Positions 9,760-19,037 are shown, counted from the first letter of the stretch. The stretch is DNA of 64,000 nt from UBA1181 sp963648205 (GCA_963648205.1 CAVJCT010000059.1:1-64000); one strand, 5' to 3'. A program made the numbers and translations. Notes: generated by a model from the sequence alone, not told the origin.

Positions 9760-10521
9760 ATGGAAACGTTAGAAAATGTATTGAACGTAGAAGAAACAGA
9801 CTCTACCAGCAATCACCTCAACCGACTGCTAGCCAAGGAAGATTTTCCCGATGGATTCACTGTTTTGGCGAAAAATCAGACGGCAGGCAGAGGTCAGATT
9901 GGTCGCAGTTGGAGTTCGGAGTACGATAAGAACTTGCTGTTCAGTCTTCTGCTTCATCCCACTTTCATCCATATAGCCGACCAGTTTTATCTGATGCGAG
10001 CAGTGGCAGTAGCCATTGTGGAGACACTCAGAAATGGATTTGGAACAGAGAATTTCGTGATCAAATGGCCTAATGACATTTATTATAACGACCGAAAATT
10101 GTGCGGTTTCATCGTGGATAATCTACTCACAGGCGCAGAGATTACACACGCTATCGTCGGCATTGGCTTGAATGTCAATCAGACAGAATTTGATGAAAGT
10201 TTGCCCAATCCCATCTCACTTGCAAACATTGTGGGCGAAGAGATTGACAAAGAATCACTCTTCAAAGACTTGCGAAATGCCATCTTGAAAGAATATCAGT
10301 TGTTGAAAGACGATGATATGAACTTTGAGTTTCTCAACAATCGATATTTGGATATGATCTACAAGTTTGGAGAGTGGGCTAAATATTCCGATTCCAACGG
10401 AGAATTTGAGGGTCGAATCATCGATATAGAACCTACTGGAAGGGTGGTGATTCAACCTAAAAAAGGAGACTTCAGAAAGTATTACATTCGCGAGGTGGAG
10501 TACATTCACGAGTCGATTTAG
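9760..10521 (+). CDS. birA: Biotin-[acetyl-CoA-carboxylase] ligase, short form
   Basis: 253 residues. It makes biotinyl-AMP and attaches biotin to the carrier domain of acetyl-CoA carboxylase and related enzymes. The adenylate-binding loop is GRGQIGRSW (43-51), followed by KWPND (102-106) and DRKLCGF with the active-site lysine K113; VGIGLNVNQ is the next conserved block. There is no N-terminal winged-helix DNA-binding domain, so unlike E. coli BirA it should not repress a biotin operon. A small C-terminal SH3-like domain fits the last ~50 residues (GEFEGRIIDIEPTGR). Confidence 0.93.
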   Translation: METLENVLNVEETDSTSNHLNRLLAKEDFPDGFTVLAKNQTAGRGQIGRSWSSEYDKNLLFSLLLHPTFIHIADQFYLMRAVAVAIVETLRNGFGTENFVIKWPNDIYYNDRKLCGFIVDNLLTGAEITHAIVGIGLNVNQTEFDESLPNPISLANIVGEEIDKESLFKDLRNAILKEYQLLKDDDMNFEFLNNRYLDMIYKFGEWAKYSDSNGEFEGRIIDIEPTGRVVIQPKKGDFRKYYIREVEYIHESI

Positions 10522-10588
10522 AAAGAATAATTCAGAAAAAGACTAAAAGACGAAATATCTATTTGTAAACTAAAAGAGGAGCATAAAG

Positions 10589-11032
10589 ATGAACGTAATG
10601 ATTATCAATGGTCCAAATCTCAATCTTTTGGGCAAAAGAGAGCCAACTATTTACGGCACAAAATCATTTGAAGATTACTTAGAGTTGTTGAGAAGCCGAT
10701 ATCCAGAAATCAACATCTCCTACTACCAATCCAATATCGAGGGAGAGTTGATCGACAAAATCCATGAAATTGGTTTCATCTCCGACGGTATCATATTGAA
10801 TGCAGGTGCATATACCCACACCTCCTTGGCCATTGCCGATGCCATCCGCTCGGTAACCACGCCAGTCATTGAAGTGCACATCTCTAACGTGCATAAAAGA
10901 GAAGAGGTGCGCCATCATTCTTTCCTTTCGCCAGCCTGCGCAGGAGTAGTCTTAGGCTTCGGATTAGACTCCTATCGATTGGCATTAGAAGGCCTGATTG
11001 AAATGAAGAGTCTGAAAGAAGAAAAAGAGTGA
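10589..11032 (+). CDS. aroQ: Type II 3-dehydroquinate dehydratase
   Basis: 147 residues, the normal length for the dodecameric type II enzyme. It dehydrates 3-dehydroquinate to 3-dehydroshikimate in the shikimate pathway. Visible are INGPNLNLLGKREPTIYG with R17 and the catalytic Y22 on the flexible lid, NAGAYTHTS (71-79), and EVHISN with the catalytic H97, followed by R108. An AGGAG sequence (10577-10581) lies 7 bases before the ATG, a Shine-Dalgarno-like site of the kind that is unusual in this group. The neighbour xerD follows 37 bases later, a pairing common in Bacteroidales. Confidence 0.95.
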   Translation: MNVMIINGPNLNLLGKREPTIYGTKSFEDYLELLRSRYPEINISYYQSNIEGELIDKIHEIGFISDGIILNAGAYTHTSLAIADAIRSVTTPVIEVHISNVHKREEVRHHSFLSPACAGVVLGFGLDSYRLALEGLIEMKSLKEEKE

Positions 11033-11069
11033 TGAAATCGAGGATTTTTGAATAAAATCGTAAAGTTCC

Positions 11070-11990
11070 ATGACTCTCAACCCAAAATATGAGAATGATC
11101 GAGTTATTAAGAGATACCGCTCCTATCTGCTGTTGGAGCGGTCATTTTCTGCGAATACAGAAGATGCCTATCTCACCGATCTCTCGAAGTTGTTGAGTTA
11201 TTTGGACGATTTAAACTTACATTACAAAGAGGCGACTTACGAGGTGCTACAAGATTTCTTGGTAGACCTCGCAGATTTGGGCATTTCGCAACGGTCGCAG
11301 TCGAGGATTGTCTCCGGCATTAAGAATTTCTATAATTTCTTAGTCATAGAGAATGAGATAGAAGAAGACCCCACCGAACTATTGGCTACCCCTAAAAAAG
11401 AGGAATATCTTCCGACTGTTCTCAGCATTGAGGAGGTGAACAAAATCATCGATTCCATCGACGTTTCGGATGCGATTGGGCAGCGTAATCGCACCATTTT
11501 GGAGGTGCTTTACAGTTGTGGCATCCGCGTTTCTGAGTTAGTCAACCTTCCCATCTCACAAGTTTTTTTTGAAGAGAAATACATCAATGTAATTGGAAAA
11601 GGAAACAAGCAACGAATTGTTCCCATTTCCGATAAAGCCTTGATGGAGATCGAACGGTGGATGCAAATGCGGTCGGAAATGCCGATGAAATCGGACGATT
11701 CAGGACTGCTGTTCGTCAATCGACGAGGCGGACAACTGACTCGTCAGATGGTATTCATCATTGTGAAAAACGCTGCCGAAGCCGTTGGAATCACCAAAAC
11801 GATTAGTCCGCATACCTTCCGACACTCCTTTGCCACCCACCTTTTAGAAGGCGGTGCAAACCTCAGAGCCATCCAGGAGATGTTGGGTCATAAATCCATC
11901 ATTACCACCGAAATATATTCGCATATCGACACCCAACGATTGCGCGAGGAGGTCATCCTTTTCCATCCTCGCAATCATCGAAATCTCTAA
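11070..11990 (+). CDS. xerD: Tyrosine recombinase XerD-like
   Basis: 306 residues, typical of Xer recombinases that resolve chromosome dimers at dif. The N-terminal SAM-like core-binding domain covers about residues 10-100. The catalytic domain shows R153 (GIRVSEL), K177 (GKGNK), H248 and R251 (HTFRHSFATHLL), H274 (LGHKSI) and the nucleophile Y283 (IYSHID). All catalytic residues are present. The gene is not next to phage or integron genes, which supports the housekeeping role. A run of eight T (11563-11570) lies inside the coding region. Assignment as XerD rather than XerC is by general resemblance only. Confidence 0.88.
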   Translation: MTLNPKYENDRVIKRYRSYLLLERSFSANTEDAYLTDLSKLLSYLDDLNLHYKEATYEVLQDFLVDLADLGISQRSQSRIVSGIKNFYNFLVIENEIEEDPTELLATPKKEEYLPTVLSIEEVNKIIDSIDVSDAIGQRNRTILEVLYSCGIRVSELVNLPISQVFFEEKYINVIGKGNKQRIVPISDKALMEIERWMQMRSEMPMKSDDSGLLFVNRRGGQLTRQMVFIIVKNAAEAVGITKTISPHTFRHSFATHLLEGGANLRAIQEMLGHKSIITTEIYSHIDTQRLREEVILFHPRNHRNL

Positions 11991-12012
11991 TAGTAGACAA
12001 AACAGTAGACAC

Positions 12013-12042
12013 AAAAAAAAGGTCTGGAGCGAACCCCAGACC
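12013..12042 (-). terminator. Terminator of purN
   Basis: A 7-base-pair GC-rich stem (12021-12027 with 12036-12042) with an 8-base loop. On the minus strand it is followed by a run of eight T (the A-run at 12013-12020), so it serves purN, which ends at 12092. Confidence 0.75.
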
Positions 12043-12091
12043 CGAGAGAGATTTTGACATCGTATAGTAACCTACGAAGATTTGTTCGCGA

Positions 12092-12658
12092 TTATTTCTT
12101 GAACAAAAGGTCGTCGATTACCTTAGGAAAATATTTGTATTCCAATTCGTGAACATTGTGAGCCACATCCTCGGCTGTGTCGGTAGCTTTCACAGGCACT
12201 TTCGCTTGGAAGATGATAGAACCCTCGTCGAGGTTTTCGTTAGCGTAGTGGATGGTGATACCACTTTCCTTGTCGCCGTCGGCAATCACAGCCTCGTGGA
12301 CGTGCATACCATACATTCCCTTTCCACCATGTTTCGGAAGAAGAGCAGGGTGGATATTGATGATTTTGTTAGGAAATCTGTTGATGATTTCGGCAGGCAC
12401 ACGCAACAAAAAACCAGAAAGAACGATCAAATCAGGGTTCGTTTCCTCTAAAAGATGTAGGATAGAGCCGTCTTTCCATTCCTCTTTTGTGAAATAACGG
12501 AAAGGAATACCCAATTTTTCAGCACGCACTTTCACATACGCATCTGCTTTATTGCAGAGGATGTAAGGAAATTTAACCTCCTTATTATCAGCGAAATAAG
12601 AGATGATGTTTTCGGCGTTAGAGCCTGAGCCAGAGGCAAAAATGACGACGTTCTTCAT
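12092..12658 (-). CDS. purN: Phosphoribosylglycinamide formyltransferase
   Basis: 188 residues. It transfers a formyl group from 10-formyltetrahydrofolate to GAR in de novo purine synthesis. The N-terminal phosphate-binding loop FASGSGSN (7-14), the conserved INIHPALLPKHGGKG with N101 and H103, and D144 (LDEGSI) form the complete catalytic triad known for PurN. It is convergent with xerD, divergent from acpP, and appears monocistronic. Confidence 0.94.
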   Translation of the reverse strand: MKNVVIFASGSGSNAENIISYFADNKEVKFPYILCNKADAYVKVRAEKLGIPFRYFTKEEWKDGSILHLLEETNPDLIVLSGFLLRVPAEIINRFPNKIINIHPALLPKHGGKGMYGMHVHEAVIADGDKESGITIHYANENLDEGSIIFQAKVPVKATDTAEDVAHNVHELEYKYFPKVIDDLLFKK

Positions 12659-12803
12659 TTTGAAAATTTAAATATCTGAAAATCAGACGATTAGAAAGAA
12701 TCTTATTTGTTAAAAAACTTTAAATACTTGCACAATTTTTTCAAACTGTGCAGTAAATGCAAAAAAATCTTAACGAACGTGTAAGAAATCGTTAAAAAAG
12801 TTG

Positions 12804-12811
12804 TTCCTTTG
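12804..12811 (+). promoter_or_regulatory. Candidate -7 element of the acpP operon
   Basis: TTCCTTTG (one mismatch to TAnnTTTG) lies 57 bases before the acpP ATG in the 209-base purN/acpP divergent gap. No good -33 box is seen. The same gap holds an imperfect inverted repeat, GCACA (from 12734) with TGTGC about 12 bases later, that could be a hairpin or a regulator site; nothing else is recognisable there. Confidence 0.4.
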
Positions 12812-12867
12812 CAACCGCAAATTTAGAAAAATTTGAACTTAAATATTAACTAAAAACTGAAACAAAA

Positions 12868-13107
12868 ATGTCAGAAGTTGCAGAGAAAGTACAAACTATC
12901 ATTGTTGATAAGTTAGGTTGTAAGCCATCTGAGGTAACTGAGAGCGCAAGCTTCACTACTGATTTGGGTGCGGATTCATTGGACACTGTAGAGTTGATCA
13001 TGGAGTTGGAGAAAGAGTTCAACATTCAGATCCCTGAGGACAAGACTCAAGAGATCCAAACTGTAGGAGACGCTGTTAAGCTCATCGAAGAGATGTTGGC
13101 AAAATAA
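12868..13107 (+). CDS. acpP: Acyl carrier protein
   Basis: 79 residues, acidic. S37 in GADSLDTVELI is the serine that receives the 4'-phosphopantetheine arm. It carries growing acyl chains in type II fatty acid synthesis. fabF starts 6 bases after its stop, so the two are translated from one message, and rnc and an acyl-CoA synthetase follow closely. Confidence 0.97.
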   Translation: MSEVAEKVQTIIVDKLGCKPSEVTESASFTTDLGADSLDTVELIMELEKEFNIQIPEDKTQEIQTVGDAVKLIEEMLAK

Positions 13108-13113
13108 GAGTCT

Positions 13114-14370
13114 ATGGAGCTGAGAAGAGTAGTTGTAACGGGTCTTGGAGCAATCACACCCATTGGTAATTGTGTTTCAGAGTTCTGGAACGCCCTGCTG
13201 AAGGGTGTGAGTGGTGCTGGGCTCATTACGCTCTTCGACGCTTCAAAATTTAAGACACGATTTGCCTGTGAGGTGAAGGGGTTCGATCCTGCGGCACATT
13301 TTGACCATAAGGAGGCTCGTAAGTACGATCGCTATTGTCAGTTCGCGCTTTGTGTGGCGAAAGAGGCGATGGAAGATGCGGGTTTTGCAGAAGGTCAAGC
13401 AGACTCAGACCGGTCGGGCGTCATTTTCTCAACAGGAATTGGAGGAATTACCTCGTTTGAGCGTGACTTGTTAGACTATCTTTCAAATCCTGAGATTCCG
13501 AGATTCAATCCATTTTTCATTCCGCGCATGATTGCCAATATGGCGTCTGGGCATATATCGATGCAGTACAACTTTAGAGGTCCGAACTTTGGAGTAGTTT
13601 CGGCTTGTGCTACATCGACGCATGCAATCAGTCTGGCGTTCGACCAGATTCGCTTGGGTCGTGCGGATGTGATGATAACGGGCGGTGCAGAAGCACCGAT
13701 CACGGCAAGTGGAATTGGCGGTTTCAATGCGATGAGAGCGTTGTCGACGCGCAATGACGAGTATCAGACTGCTTCTCGACCACTCAGTGCTTCGCGTGAC
13801 GGTTTCGTCTTAGGTGAGGGTGCTGGGTGTTTAGTTTTAGAGGAGTATGAACACGCTATGAAGAGAGGCGCACACATCTACGCGGAGGTGGCAGGTGCGG
13901 CGGCTTCGGCAGATGCCTATCACATGACGGCGACACACCCTGAAGGGTTGGGCGCGACGATTGTGATGACAAATGCCCTCAAAGATGCAGGTTTATCAGT
14001 AGAAGATATTGATTATATCAACATTCACGGAACATCGACGCCGATAGGAGACCCTTCGGAGATTAAAGCCGTTCAGAAAGTGTTTGGCGATTATGCCAAA
14101 TCGTTGAATATCAGTTCTACGAAGTCAATGACGGGACATTTGATGGGCGCGACGGGTGCTGTAGAAGCCATTGCTTCGATACTTTCAATCGTGAATGGAG
14201 TAGTTCCACCAACAATAAACCATGCAGAGGGTGATGAAGATCCTAATATAGATTACACTTTGAATTACACTTTCAATGTGCCTCAGAAGCGTGAGGTTCG
14301 TGCGGCATTGTCAAACACCTTTGGATTCGGTGGACAAAATGCTTCGATTATTTTTAAAAAGTTTAAGTAG
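13114..14370 (+). CDS. fabF: Beta-ketoacyl-ACP synthase II
   Basis: 418 residues. It condenses acyl-ACP with malonyl-ACP in chain elongation. The catalytic triad Cys-His-His is visible: C165 in SACATSTHA, a histidine in NIHGTSTPIGD and one in KSMTGHLMGATGA. GFGGQNAS near the C terminus is the usual glycine-rich loop. The length matches FabF. It sits between acpP and rnc with very short gaps. Confidence 0.96.
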   Translation: MELRRVVVTGLGAITPIGNCVSEFWNALLKGVSGAGLITLFDASKFKTRFACEVKGFDPAAHFDHKEARKYDRYCQFALCVAKEAMEDAGFAEGQADSDRSGVIFSTGIGGITSFERDLLDYLSNPEIPRFNPFFIPRMIANMASGHISMQYNFRGPNFGVVSACATSTHAISLAFDQIRLGRADVMITGGAEAPITASGIGGFNAMRALSTRNDEYQTASRPLSASRDGFVLGEGAGCLVLEEYEHAMKRGAHIYAEVAGAAASADAYHMTATHPEGLGATIVMTNALKDAGLSVEDIDYINIHGTSTPIGDPSEIKAVQKVFGDYAKSLNISSTKSMTGHLMGATGAVEAIASILSIVNGVVPPTINHAEGDEDPNIDYTLNYTFNVPQKREVRAALSNTFGFGGQNASIIFKKFK

Positions 14371-14379
14371 ATCCGTTTC

Positions 14380-15234
14380 GTGATTATAGAAAAAATCAAG
14401 GAATTATTTGGGTTTTCCAGGAAGGAAGTAGCGGAAGAGAAGAAAGAGGAACCCAAAGATGAGTTGTTTATAGCACTCAAGAATCTGTTAGAGTTTGAAC
14501 CAGGTGATTTAGAACTTTATCGATTAGCCCTCAAACATAAGTCGAACGCTCAGCGTGATGACAAAGGAAATTTCATTAATAATGAACGATTAGAGTATTT
14601 GGGAGACGCTGTTTTAGAGGCAGTGGTTTCTGACATACTTTATCATCAATATCCCGATAAAAACGAAGGTTTTTTGACTGGCACACGGTCGAAGATTGTG
14701 CAGCGAGAGACGCTCAACGAGGTATCTCGAAAGATGAAGTTGGATGATTGGGTCATTTTGAATGGTATCCCACATTCACATTCCGTAAACATCTACGGAA
14801 ATGCTTTTGAGGCGATGATTGGTGCGATTTACTTGGATAAGGGGTATGATTGTGTTTTGAACTTTGTCAAGGATGTGATTCTGGTGAAGTATATCGATTG
14901 GGATGAAATAACCACGGTAGAGCAGAATTATAAATCGAAATTGATAGAGTGGGGGCAGCGACATCATATCAGGGTGGAGTTTGATACCTATGATATGCAG
15001 ACGGTGGAGAACAATAACTGTTTCTTCAAGTCGAAAGTGTTGCTCAACGACATATTTGTGGTCGATGGCGAAGGCTATTCAAAAAGGAGTTCACATCAAG
15101 ACGGCGCCAAAAAGGTGTGTGAGATGATTGAACAAGAGAAGAATTTCGCCAAACGATACACAATCAAAGGAAAGAAACTAATAGACGAGGTGAATGCCGA
15201 GTCTGATGAAGATACGGAGAATCAAGAAAAATAG
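14380..15234 (+). CDS. rnc: Ribonuclease III
   Basis: 284 residues, started at GTG 14380, ten bases after fabF; no ATG is available upstream of the conserved region. It cleaves double-stranded RNA, for example in rRNA processing. The signature NERLEYLGDAVLE is at 68-80 and the second catalytic block reads GNAFEAMIGAIYLD. Asn stands where E. coli has Asp114, while the Glu equivalent to E117 is kept; I believe this substitution is usual in Bacteroidetes. A C-terminal double-stranded-RNA-binding domain follows from about residue 185 (SKLIEWGQ), with a short charged tail. The charged N-terminal ~25 residues are an extension. Confidence 0.92.
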   Translation: MIIEKIKELFGFSRKEVAEEKKEEPKDELFIALKNLLEFEPGDLELYRLALKHKSNAQRDDKGNFINNERLEYLGDAVLEAVVSDILYHQYPDKNEGFLTGTRSKIVQRETLNEVSRKMKLDDWVILNGIPHSHSVNIYGNAFEAMIGAIYLDKGYDCVLNFVKDVILVKYIDWDEITTVEQNYKSKLIEWGQRHHIRVEFDTYDMQTVENNNCFFKSKVLLNDIFVVDGEGYSKRSSHQDGAKKVCEMIEQEKNFAKRYTIKGKKLIDEVNAESDEDTENQEK

Positions 15235-15239
15235 AGAAG

Positions 15240-17048
15240 ATGTACACGAGTCATTTTGGAGAAATGGTTTTTGAGAAGGCAACGAAGTTTGCCGATCGAA
15301 CCGCTTTAAAATATAGAGATAGCATCGACGGAATATGGAAGAATGTTTCGTGGAAGCAGTTGGCAAGTCAGGTGCGTGTCATCGCTAAGGCGTTGATTAG
15401 TTTGGGAGTGAAAGAGGATGACAAAATCGCCCTTTTCTCTCAGAACATGGTGGAGATCATTGCGGTTGATTTCGCCTGCCAAGCAGTGCGTGCGACTGCC
15501 GTTCCATTATATGCGACCAGTTCCTCTTCGCAGGTGGAATACATTGTAAATGACGCAAATATACATTTGCTGTTTGCAGGCGAGCAGTTGCAGTATGACA
15601 CGGCAGTAGATGTCCTTGGCAAGTCGAATAGTTTGGAGAAAATCGTTGCTATTGATAAGAATATCCAACTCAAGGGAGTTGATGCTGCAATTTCGTTCGA
15701 GGACTTTTTGAAACATGGTGAGGGCGAAGCCTTTGACGCAGAGTTGGCAAACAGACGTTCTCATCTCTCCGAGAATGATATGACCACTTTGATCTATACC
15801 TCGGGAACGACAGGCGAGCCTAAAGGTGTGATTATCAGACAGGCGAACTATCAACAGGCGATGAAGATTCATGATATTCGTCTTACGAATCTCACCGATA
15901 AAGATGTCAGTCTTTCCTTCCTGCCTTTGACCCATATCTTCGAGCGTGCGTGGACTTATCTCTGTCTCTATAAGAATATCGTGGTGGCAGTCAACCAGAA
16001 TCCTAAGCAGATTTTGACTGCATTGAAAGAAGTCCGTCCGACGATGATGTGTGCCGTCCCACGTTTTTGGGAGAAAATCTATATGGGTGTCAATGACAAG
16101 ATTGACTCTTTCTCGCCTTTTATGCGTAAGTTGATGCGACGTGCCATCAAGATTGGTGAAAGATACAATTTGGAGTATCGCCGTTATGGCAAAACCGCGC
16201 CTTTGTCGCTCTATCTCCGTTATAAATTCTACAATGCGACCCTCTTCAATCTGTTGAAGAAAGTGTTGGGATTGGAGAATGGAAATTTCTTCCCTACCGC
16301 AGGCGCAGCCTTGTCTGACGATGTAAATGTCTTCCTTCACAGTGTAGGATTCAATATCATCATCGGTTATGGATTGTCGGAGACTACGGCGACGGTGTCA
16401 TGCTACAACCCTTATAATGAGAACTATGAGATTCACTCTGCGGGCGACATTATGCCAGAAGTAGAGGTGAAATTTGGAGAAAACAACGAGATACTTTTGA
16501 AAGGTAAGACCATTTCGGAAGGATATTATAACAAACCAGAAGCCACGGCTGCTGCCTTTGAGGATGGTTGGTTCAAAACGGGAGACGCAGGTTGTCTGAC
16601 TAAAGACGGTCGCTTGGTGGTAACGGAGCGTATCAAGGAGTTGTTCAAAACATCCAATGGAAAATACGTTGCGCCACAGCAGGTTGAAGGCAAACTGATT
16701 ATTGACAAATACATGGAACAAGTCTCCATCATTGCCGATCAGCGCAAGTTTGTTTCAGCATTGGTTGTACCCGCCTACGAAGTCCTCGAAGCCTACGCAG
16801 AATCGGCGAAGATTGAGTATAGTTCGATTGAGGAGTTGCTCAAGAATCCTAAGATCATCGCTTTCTATGAAGGACGAATCCAAATGGCACAGAGTGAGTT
16901 GTCTGCCTACGAGCAAGTGAAGAAATTTACCCTTTTGGCAAAACCATTCACGATGGAGAATGGCGAGTTGACCCCAACGCTGAAGATGAAGCGAAAAGTC
17001 ATCGCTGAGCATTACGCAAAGGAGATTGAGGCAATGTACGCGGAGTAA
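15240..17048 (+). CDS. Long-chain acyl-CoA synthetase (AMP-forming)
   Basis: 602 residues, ANL superfamily. It activates fatty acids through acyl-AMP to acyl-CoA. The P-loop-like A3 motif TLIYTSGTTGEPKG, the A5 motif GYGLSETTA and the A8-like GWFKTGDAG are in the usual order, followed by ERIKELFKTSNGKYV with the C-terminal hinge. The length and the insertion before A5 (about residues 290-340) fit FadD/FAA-type ligases. It starts 5 bases after rnc, inside the fatty-acid operon, which suggests recycling of free fatty acids into lipid. Exact chain-length preference cannot be read. Confidence 0.88.
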   Translation: MYTSHFGEMVFEKATKFADRTALKYRDSIDGIWKNVSWKQLASQVRVIAKALISLGVKEDDKIALFSQNMVEIIAVDFACQAVRATAVPLYATSSSSQVEYIVNDANIHLLFAGEQLQYDTAVDVLGKSNSLEKIVAIDKNIQLKGVDAAISFEDFLKHGEGEAFDAELANRRSHLSENDMTTLIYTSGTTGEPKGVIIRQANYQQAMKIHDIRLTNLTDKDVSLSFLPLTHIFERAWTYLCLYKNIVVAVNQNPKQILTALKEVRPTMMCAVPRFWEKIYMGVNDKIDSFSPFMRKLMRRAIKIGERYNLEYRRYGKTAPLSLYLRYKFYNATLFNLLKKVLGLENGNFFPTAGAALSDDVNVFLHSVGFNIIIGYGLSETTATVSCYNPYNENYEIHSAGDIMPEVEVKFGENNEILLKGKTISEGYYNKPEATAAAFEDGWFKTGDAGCLTKDGRLVVTERIKELFKTSNGKYVAPQQVEGKLIIDKYMEQVSIIADQRKFVSALVVPAYEVLEAYAESAKIEYSSIEELLKNPKIIAFYEGRIQMAQSELSAYEQVKKFTLLAKPFTMENGELTPTLKMKRKVIAEHYAKEIEAMYAE

Positions 17049-17093
17049 TAGAAAATTGATAAAAGATTTTTAAGTAAAATATTAATTGTAAAT

Positions 17094-18210
17094 ATGATAA
17101 CGATAGACCAACTGAAGAATGTGTTGGAACGCGAGGATGCGTTGAGGAGGTATCTTTGACATAGATGCCAAGTTAGTACAGATAGAAGAAGAGGAGTTGA
17201 GAACGCAAGCGCCAGGCTTCTGGGATGACCAGAAAGTTGCGGAGGCGCAGATGAGAAAAGTTCGTGAGTTGAAGAAGTGGGTCGAGGGCTACAATGAAGT
17301 GAAAGCCGCAGCCGACGAGTTGCAACTCTCGTACGATTTCTACAAAGAAGAGGCGGTATCAGAGGCAGAAGTGGATGCCGCCTATAGCCATGCTATCGAC
17401 CTTGTTGAGAAGTTGGAGTTGAAGAATATGCTTCGCAAGGAAGAGGATAAGATGGGAGCGGTTTTGAAGATCGTAGCAGGCGCAGGAGGAACAGAGGCGC
17501 AAGATTGGGCAGACATGCTCATGCGTATGTACCTTCGTTGGTGTGAGTCGAAAGGATATAAAACGGAGATTGCCAATATCTTGGATGGAGATGAAGCCGG
17601 AATCAAGACGGTAACCATCAAGGTGGAAGGCGATTTTGCTTACGGTTATCTAAAGAGCGAGAATGGAGTACACCGATTGGTACGTGTCTCTCCGTTCAAT
17701 GCGCAGGGAAAACGAATGACCTCGTTCACCTCCGTTTTCGTGGTGCCGTTGGTGGACGATTCCATCGAGATTTTTGTCAATCCAGCAGGTTTGTCGTGGG
17801 ATACCTTCCGTTCGAGTGGAGCCGGAGGACAGAATGTTAACAAGGTGGAGTCGGGAGTGCGTTTGCATTACAAATTCCACAATGTGCTGACCGATCAAGA
17901 CGATGAAATTGTGATTGAGAATACCGAGACCCGTGATCAACCAAAAAATAAGGAGAATGCCCTTCGTCTGTTGAAATCCCAGTTGTATGAAATTGAGTTG
18001 GAGAAGCGCAGACAGGAGTCGGCAAGAATTGAGGCAGGCAAGAAGAAAATCGAGTGGGGTTCGCAGATACGCAGTTATGTGTTCGACGACCGCCGTGTGA
18101 AAGACCACCGCACCGACTATCAAACGTCCAATGTGCAAGCCGTTATGGATGGCGATATCGATGCCTTCATCAAAGCCTACTTGATGGAGTTTGGAGGAGC
18201 AGAAAGTTAA
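17094..18210 (+). CDS. prfB: Peptide chain release factor 2, programmed +1 frameshift
   Basis: The protein is encoded in two frames: 21 codons from ATG 17094 to CTT 17154, then, after skipping one base, 350 codons from GAC 17158 to the stop, 371 residues in all. RF2 ends translation at UGA and UAA. GAGGQN near residue 250 is the peptidyl-tRNA hydrolysis loop and SPF (in RVSPFNAQGK) is the stop-recognition tripeptide of RF2. The in-frame UGA lets RF2 level control its own synthesis. Annotating only the second frame would lose the N-terminal start. It follows the acyl-CoA synthetase by 45 bases and ends at a strong terminator. Confidence 0.95.
17145..17160 (+). promoter_or_regulatory. prfB programmed frameshift site
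   Basis: AGGAGG (17145-17150), a strong internal Shine-Dalgarno-like element, is followed by TAT CTT TGA C. The slippery CTT precedes a UGA stop followed by C, the classic RF2 autoregulation signal. The spacing of three bases between AGGAGG and CTT matches the well-studied site. Confidence 0.95.
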
Positions 18211-18230
18211 AAATCAGTTTGAAATAAGAG

Positions 18231-18260
18231 AAAGCCCGAGCAATTTGTTCGGGCTTTTTT
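18231..18260 (+). terminator. Terminator after prfB
   Basis: Stem 18231-18241 with 18247-18257 (eleven pairs including one G-T, core AGCCCGA/TCGGGCT), a 5-base loop and a T-run to 18260. It closes the acpP-prfB group. Confidence 0.9.
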
Positions 18261-18279
18261 CGTTTTTTGTTTACTTTTG
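18248..18279 (+). promoter_or_regulatory. Candidate promoter of the 18307 lipoprotein
   Basis: TACTTTTG at 18272-18279 matches the -7 consensus, and TTCG at 18248-18251 lies exactly 20 bases upstream as a degenerate -33. It overlaps the prfB terminator. Confidence 0.45.
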
Positions 18280-18306
18280 TCGTCCTGAGAAGATTTTCTT
18301 AAATCT

Positions 18307-18912
18307 ATGAAAAGAATATTCTACATATTTCTATTAGCTGTTCTTGCTATTTCGTGCGAGCGTCCGATTATACCAGACGTTGAGATGAACTATGTGCCGT
18401 TGGAGGCATTGCAAGGAGGGTGGGGAAGAGAAGGCATTGACTTTCGACTTTCGTATAGTCCTGCGTTAGGAGTTATCTATCAAGGACTTCCTGCTAAATT
18501 GGAAAAAATGTTGAAGGAGCGTTCGGATGGAGTCTCGTTATTCTTCCTGAATGACACGCTTTATTGTGTACAGTCGCATGACGATGGAACAGAGAATGTG
18601 CGTTCTTATAGTTATGTGAAGATGAGAAGTTACCCTGCGGCCCTACTTCCAGAAAACAAGGAAGTGTTGTGCGACATATACACCGATTCATTTTTTGTGA
18701 AGTTGGATTATTCGGATGATGACACAACAGCAGTTTTTTATTTAAAACGCAGTGAGGTGATGAAGGTGATAGAAGAAGACGGTTATGTTTCGTCGGCTGC
18801 GATTAGTCTGATAGACAAAATAGTAGAAGATGCCTACTTTGAGTTGAGGATGAAGCGGAACAAATTGCAGATTTACGACGATTTGGAAGCGATGTACGGC
18901 AAGAAGGAGTAA
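18307..18912 (+). CDS. Small lipoprotein of unknown function
   Basis: 201 residues. A signal peptide ends at a lipobox with C17 (LAVLAISC), so the mature protein is membrane-anchored. The body is mainly acidic and predicted beta-rich at the start (GGWGREGIDFRLSY, LGVIYQGLP), with a charged helical C-terminal third (KIVEDAYFELRMKRN). I do not recognise a domain. The gene is flanked by terminators on both sides and is therefore probably transcribed alone. Confidence 0.75.
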   Translation: MKRIFYIFLLAVLAISCERPIIPDVEMNYVPLEALQGGWGREGIDFRLSYSPALGVIYQGLPAKLEKMLKERSDGVSLFFLNDTLYCVQSHDDGTENVRSYSYVKMRSYPAALLPENKEVLCDIYTDSFFVKLDYSDDDTTAVFYLKRSEVMKVIEEDGYVSSAAISLIDKIVEDAYFELRMKRNKLQIYDDLEAMYGKKE

Positions 18913-18931
18913 AAAAGAAATGGAAATAAGG

Positions 18932-18965
18932 AAGCGAGGATCATAAATGATTCTCGCTTTTTTTT
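18932..18965 (+). terminator. Terminator after the 18307 lipoprotein
   Basis: A 13-pair stem (18932-18944 with 18947-18959; one G-T pair) and a T-run through 18965. The remaining gap to 19171 is AT-rich and holds the promoter below. Confidence 0.85.
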
Positions 18966-19037
18966 GAATGAATTGTTAAAAAATTAAAACAAACGACGAA
19001 GACAAAAAGATTAGAACGTCAAAAAAGTACAATTTAT

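Noticed and set aside
11070..11990. Phage or transposon integrase
   Set aside because: The tyrosine recombinase sits beside aroQ with no other mobile-element genes or flanking repeats, which fits a housekeeping Xer protein.
15507..16340. Open frame opposite the acyl-CoA synthetase (277 codons)
   Set aside because: The sense strand encodes an intact AMP-forming ligase with all motifs; the antisense frame has no recognisable domain.
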